Below, one piece after another: positions 6,085 through 7,410 of a DNA stretch of 7,410 nt. This DNA comes from Opitutia bacterium (GTDB lineage: Bacteria; Verrucomicrobiota; Verrucomicrobiia; Opitutales; Opitutaceae): NCBI GenBank assembly GCA_025351035.1, contig JANXWT010000408.1, positions 1 through 7,410 of the forward strand, in the 5' to 3' direction. Under the pieces are notes generated by a model. It was not told where the DNA came from and did not search any database. It saw nothing but the letters and a program-made list of their open reading frames with translations. Made by a program: the position numbers and the translations under genes. Every line of letters begins with the position of its first letter. The first letter of the stretch is position 1.

Positions 6085-7409
6085 TAGGCCGCCGTCGCCA
6101 GCACCGCACAGAACACCAAGAACCAGTCGCCGTGCTCGGTGTAGAAACTCCGCCGGTCGCGCCAGCGCAGGTCGCGCGTGATGTCGAGGGACCGCGAGCC
6201 CCGGAAATAGATCGTGCCGGCTTCATCGGTGAGACTTGCGCGGATGTTGCCAAATTCGTCGATCCAACCGCTCCAGCCCGCATTGCCGCAGCGGATAACA
6301 GGCCGGCGTGTCTCCACCGCGCGCAGCACCGAGTGCGCCGCATGCTGGTAGGCCGCCCCGCCCTCGCCAAACCAGCCGTTGTTTGTCAGCACGGCCAGCA
6401 CCTCGGCCCCGGACCGCACACTCTCCCGCGCGAGCTCCGGAAAAATATCCTCGTAGCAAATCAGCACGCCGATCCGCACCGGCGCGCGGTCCACGGACAC
6501 GGTGAGCGGGCTGGCGTTGTCGCCATGCTGGAAGTCACCGCCGATTGGCACGAACTTTGACAGCCAGCCAAACACTGGACGCAGCGGGATGTATTCGCCA
6601 AACGGCACAAGCTTGCGCTTCGCGTAGCCGGGCTCCTGCACGCCCTGGCCCGGCACAACCACAAACGCGGCGTTGAACCACCGCTCGTCCGCCGTGCCGG
6701 TGCCGTCCACCGCGATGCTCCCGAGCAGCAACGGACGGCCGGTGCGTTTGACGACGGACTCCAGCCACAACGCCACGTTCGGGTCGCGCTTCAAGGCCCA
6801 CGGCGTCACGGCCTCGGGCCAGATGATTAAGTCGGACGCGCTTTTGTCCGCCGCCTCGAAAGTTACTTTTTGGATCGTGCCGAGAATCTCCGTCGCGCGC
6901 TCCCGGTCCCACTTCTCGCTCTGCGGAATCGCCGGCTGCACCAGCGTGACGCGGACGAGCTTGCGCCGTTGCTGGTTGAGCATCTCCGAGAGAAACGGAA
7001 ACGATGTGAACACCAGCAGCATGAGCGCCACCATGAACTCCGGGCTGCGCTTCCGCAGGCCGGTGACACCCTCGAAGAAAATCCGATGCGTGTAGGCCGC
7101 GGCCCCGAGATTGAAAACCACCAGGACGAACGACACCGCGTTGGCGCCGGCGTAGGAGGCGATCTGCAACACCAGCGGGCGATGCCACTGGCTCGCCGCG
7201 AGCGGCAGCCACGGAAATCCGCCGAAGAGCCAGCTCCGCACCCACTCCAGCATGACCCACAGCGCGGCCAAGCCGAGCAGGCCGAGAATGCGAATCATTG
7301 CCTGATGGCCGAGCAGGCGCGGAATCGTCCACCACACCGCCAGATACCAGACCCCGATCAGCAGGCCGATGAACGGGCCGAGCAAAAACAACCCGACCCA
7401 TGTGACGTG
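6024..7409 (-). CDS. lnt: Apolipoprotein N-acyltransferase, 5' end outside the window
   Basis: This inner-membrane enzyme adds the third acyl chain to the N-terminal cysteine of lipoproteins using phospholipid as donor, the last step of lipoprotein maturation. The frame is open to the right edge (the residues before the TTG at 7391 read HVTWVG), so the first transmembrane helices are missing. About 461 of an expected ~500-540 residues are present. Hydrophobic helices occupy the visible N-terminal part (from FLLGPFIGLLIGVWYLAVWW to about 7000). The nitrilase-like domain carries the catalytic triad: Glu in WPEA (codon 6813-6815), Lys in YAKRKLVPFGEY (codon 6618-6620) and Cys in LICYEDIFPEL (codon 6456-6458). 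NNGWFGEGGAAYQH and RPVIRCGNAGWSGWID are typical later motifs. A final transmembrane helix, WFLVFCAVLATAAYYIVV, ends the protein. It is convergent with, and overlaps, the CoA-transferase gene. Confidence 0.95.
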   Translation of the reverse strand, partial: HVTWVGLFLLGPFIGLLIGVWYLAVWWTIPRLLGHQAMIRILGLLGLAALWVMLEWVRSWLFGGFPWLPLAASQWHRPLVLQIASYAGANAVSFVLVVFNLGAAAYTHRIFFEGVTGLRKRSPEFMVALMLLVFTSFPFLSEMLNQQRRKLVRVTLVQPAIPQSEKWDRERATEILGTIQKVTFEAADKSASDLIIWPEAVTPWALKRDPNVALWLESVVKRTGRPLLLGSIAVDGTGTADERWFNAAFVVVPGQGVQEPGYAKRKLVPFGEYIPLRPVFGWLSKFVPIGGDFQHGDNASPLTVSVDRAPVRIGVLICYEDIFPELARESVRSGAEVLAVLTNNGWFGEGGAAYQHAAHSVLRAVETRRPVIRCGNAGWSGWIDEFGNIRASLTDEAGTIYFRGSRSLDITRDLRWRDRRSFYTEHGDWFLVFCAVLATAAYYIVVPLRAPLPRADGEAAF

Positions 7410-7410
7410 G

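Noticed and set aside
1..7410. Searched for CRISPR arrays, tRNA or rRNA genes, insertion-sequence ends, long direct repeats and riboswitch-like leaders
   Set aside because: No regularly spaced repeats, no tRNA cloverleaf or rRNA-like stretch and no transposase-like frame were seen. Non-coding space is limited to gaps of about 105 bases or less.

Overview
The window is ordinary-looking bacterial chromosome with high G+C (roughly two thirds by eye). It is densely coded: seven protein genes, no RNA genes, no CRISPR array, no insertion sequence, and no gene-free stretch longer than about 105 bases. The genes at both edges are cut by the window. The proteins point to a Gram-negative (diderm) bacterium, because a periplasmic adaptor of an efflux system and an apolipoprotein N-acyltransferase are both present. 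None of the six start codons that lie inside the window has a Shine-Dalgarno-like purine box. That feature, the composition and the gene content would fit a high-GC Verrucomicrobiota (Opitutaceae-like) genome, but this placement is a guess and not shown by the sequence.

Layout from left to right. At 3-899 (+) is the C-terminal part of an HlyD/RND-type membrane-fusion protein. It runs convergently into a three-gene minus-strand cluster, read right to left: a YafY-type HTH/WYL transcriptional regulator (2789-1833), a small protein with a probable dimeric alpha/beta-barrel (ABM-like) fold (1796-1449), and a RibD-C/dihydrofolate-reductase-like protein (1436-912). A perfect 5-6-5 palindrome, a candidate operator, sits between the regulator and the small gene. 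Divergent from the regulator, across 95 bases, a plus-strand group begins: type II thymidine kinase (tdk, 2885-3460), a cytosolic seven-bladed-propeller lactonase (3502-4584) and, after a possible terminator, a CoA-transferase of the 4-hydroxybutyrate/acetyl-CoA hydrolase family (4690-6084). The last gene is the C-terminal ~460 residues of apolipoprotein N-acyltransferase (lnt), on the minus strand at 7409-6024. The CoA-transferase tail overlaps it by 61 bases, tail to tail.

Apart from the regulator cluster, the genes do not form an obvious pathway. They look like a collection of housekeeping (tdk, lnt), central-metabolic (lactonase, CoA-transferase) and accessory (efflux, regulator cassette) functions. 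I found no clear undescribed system. The most interesting signals are the palindrome inside the WYL-regulator cassette, the -10-like hexamers placed only 6-8 bases before three ATG codons (suggesting leaderless mRNAs), and the convergent overlap of the CoA-transferase and lnt genes.
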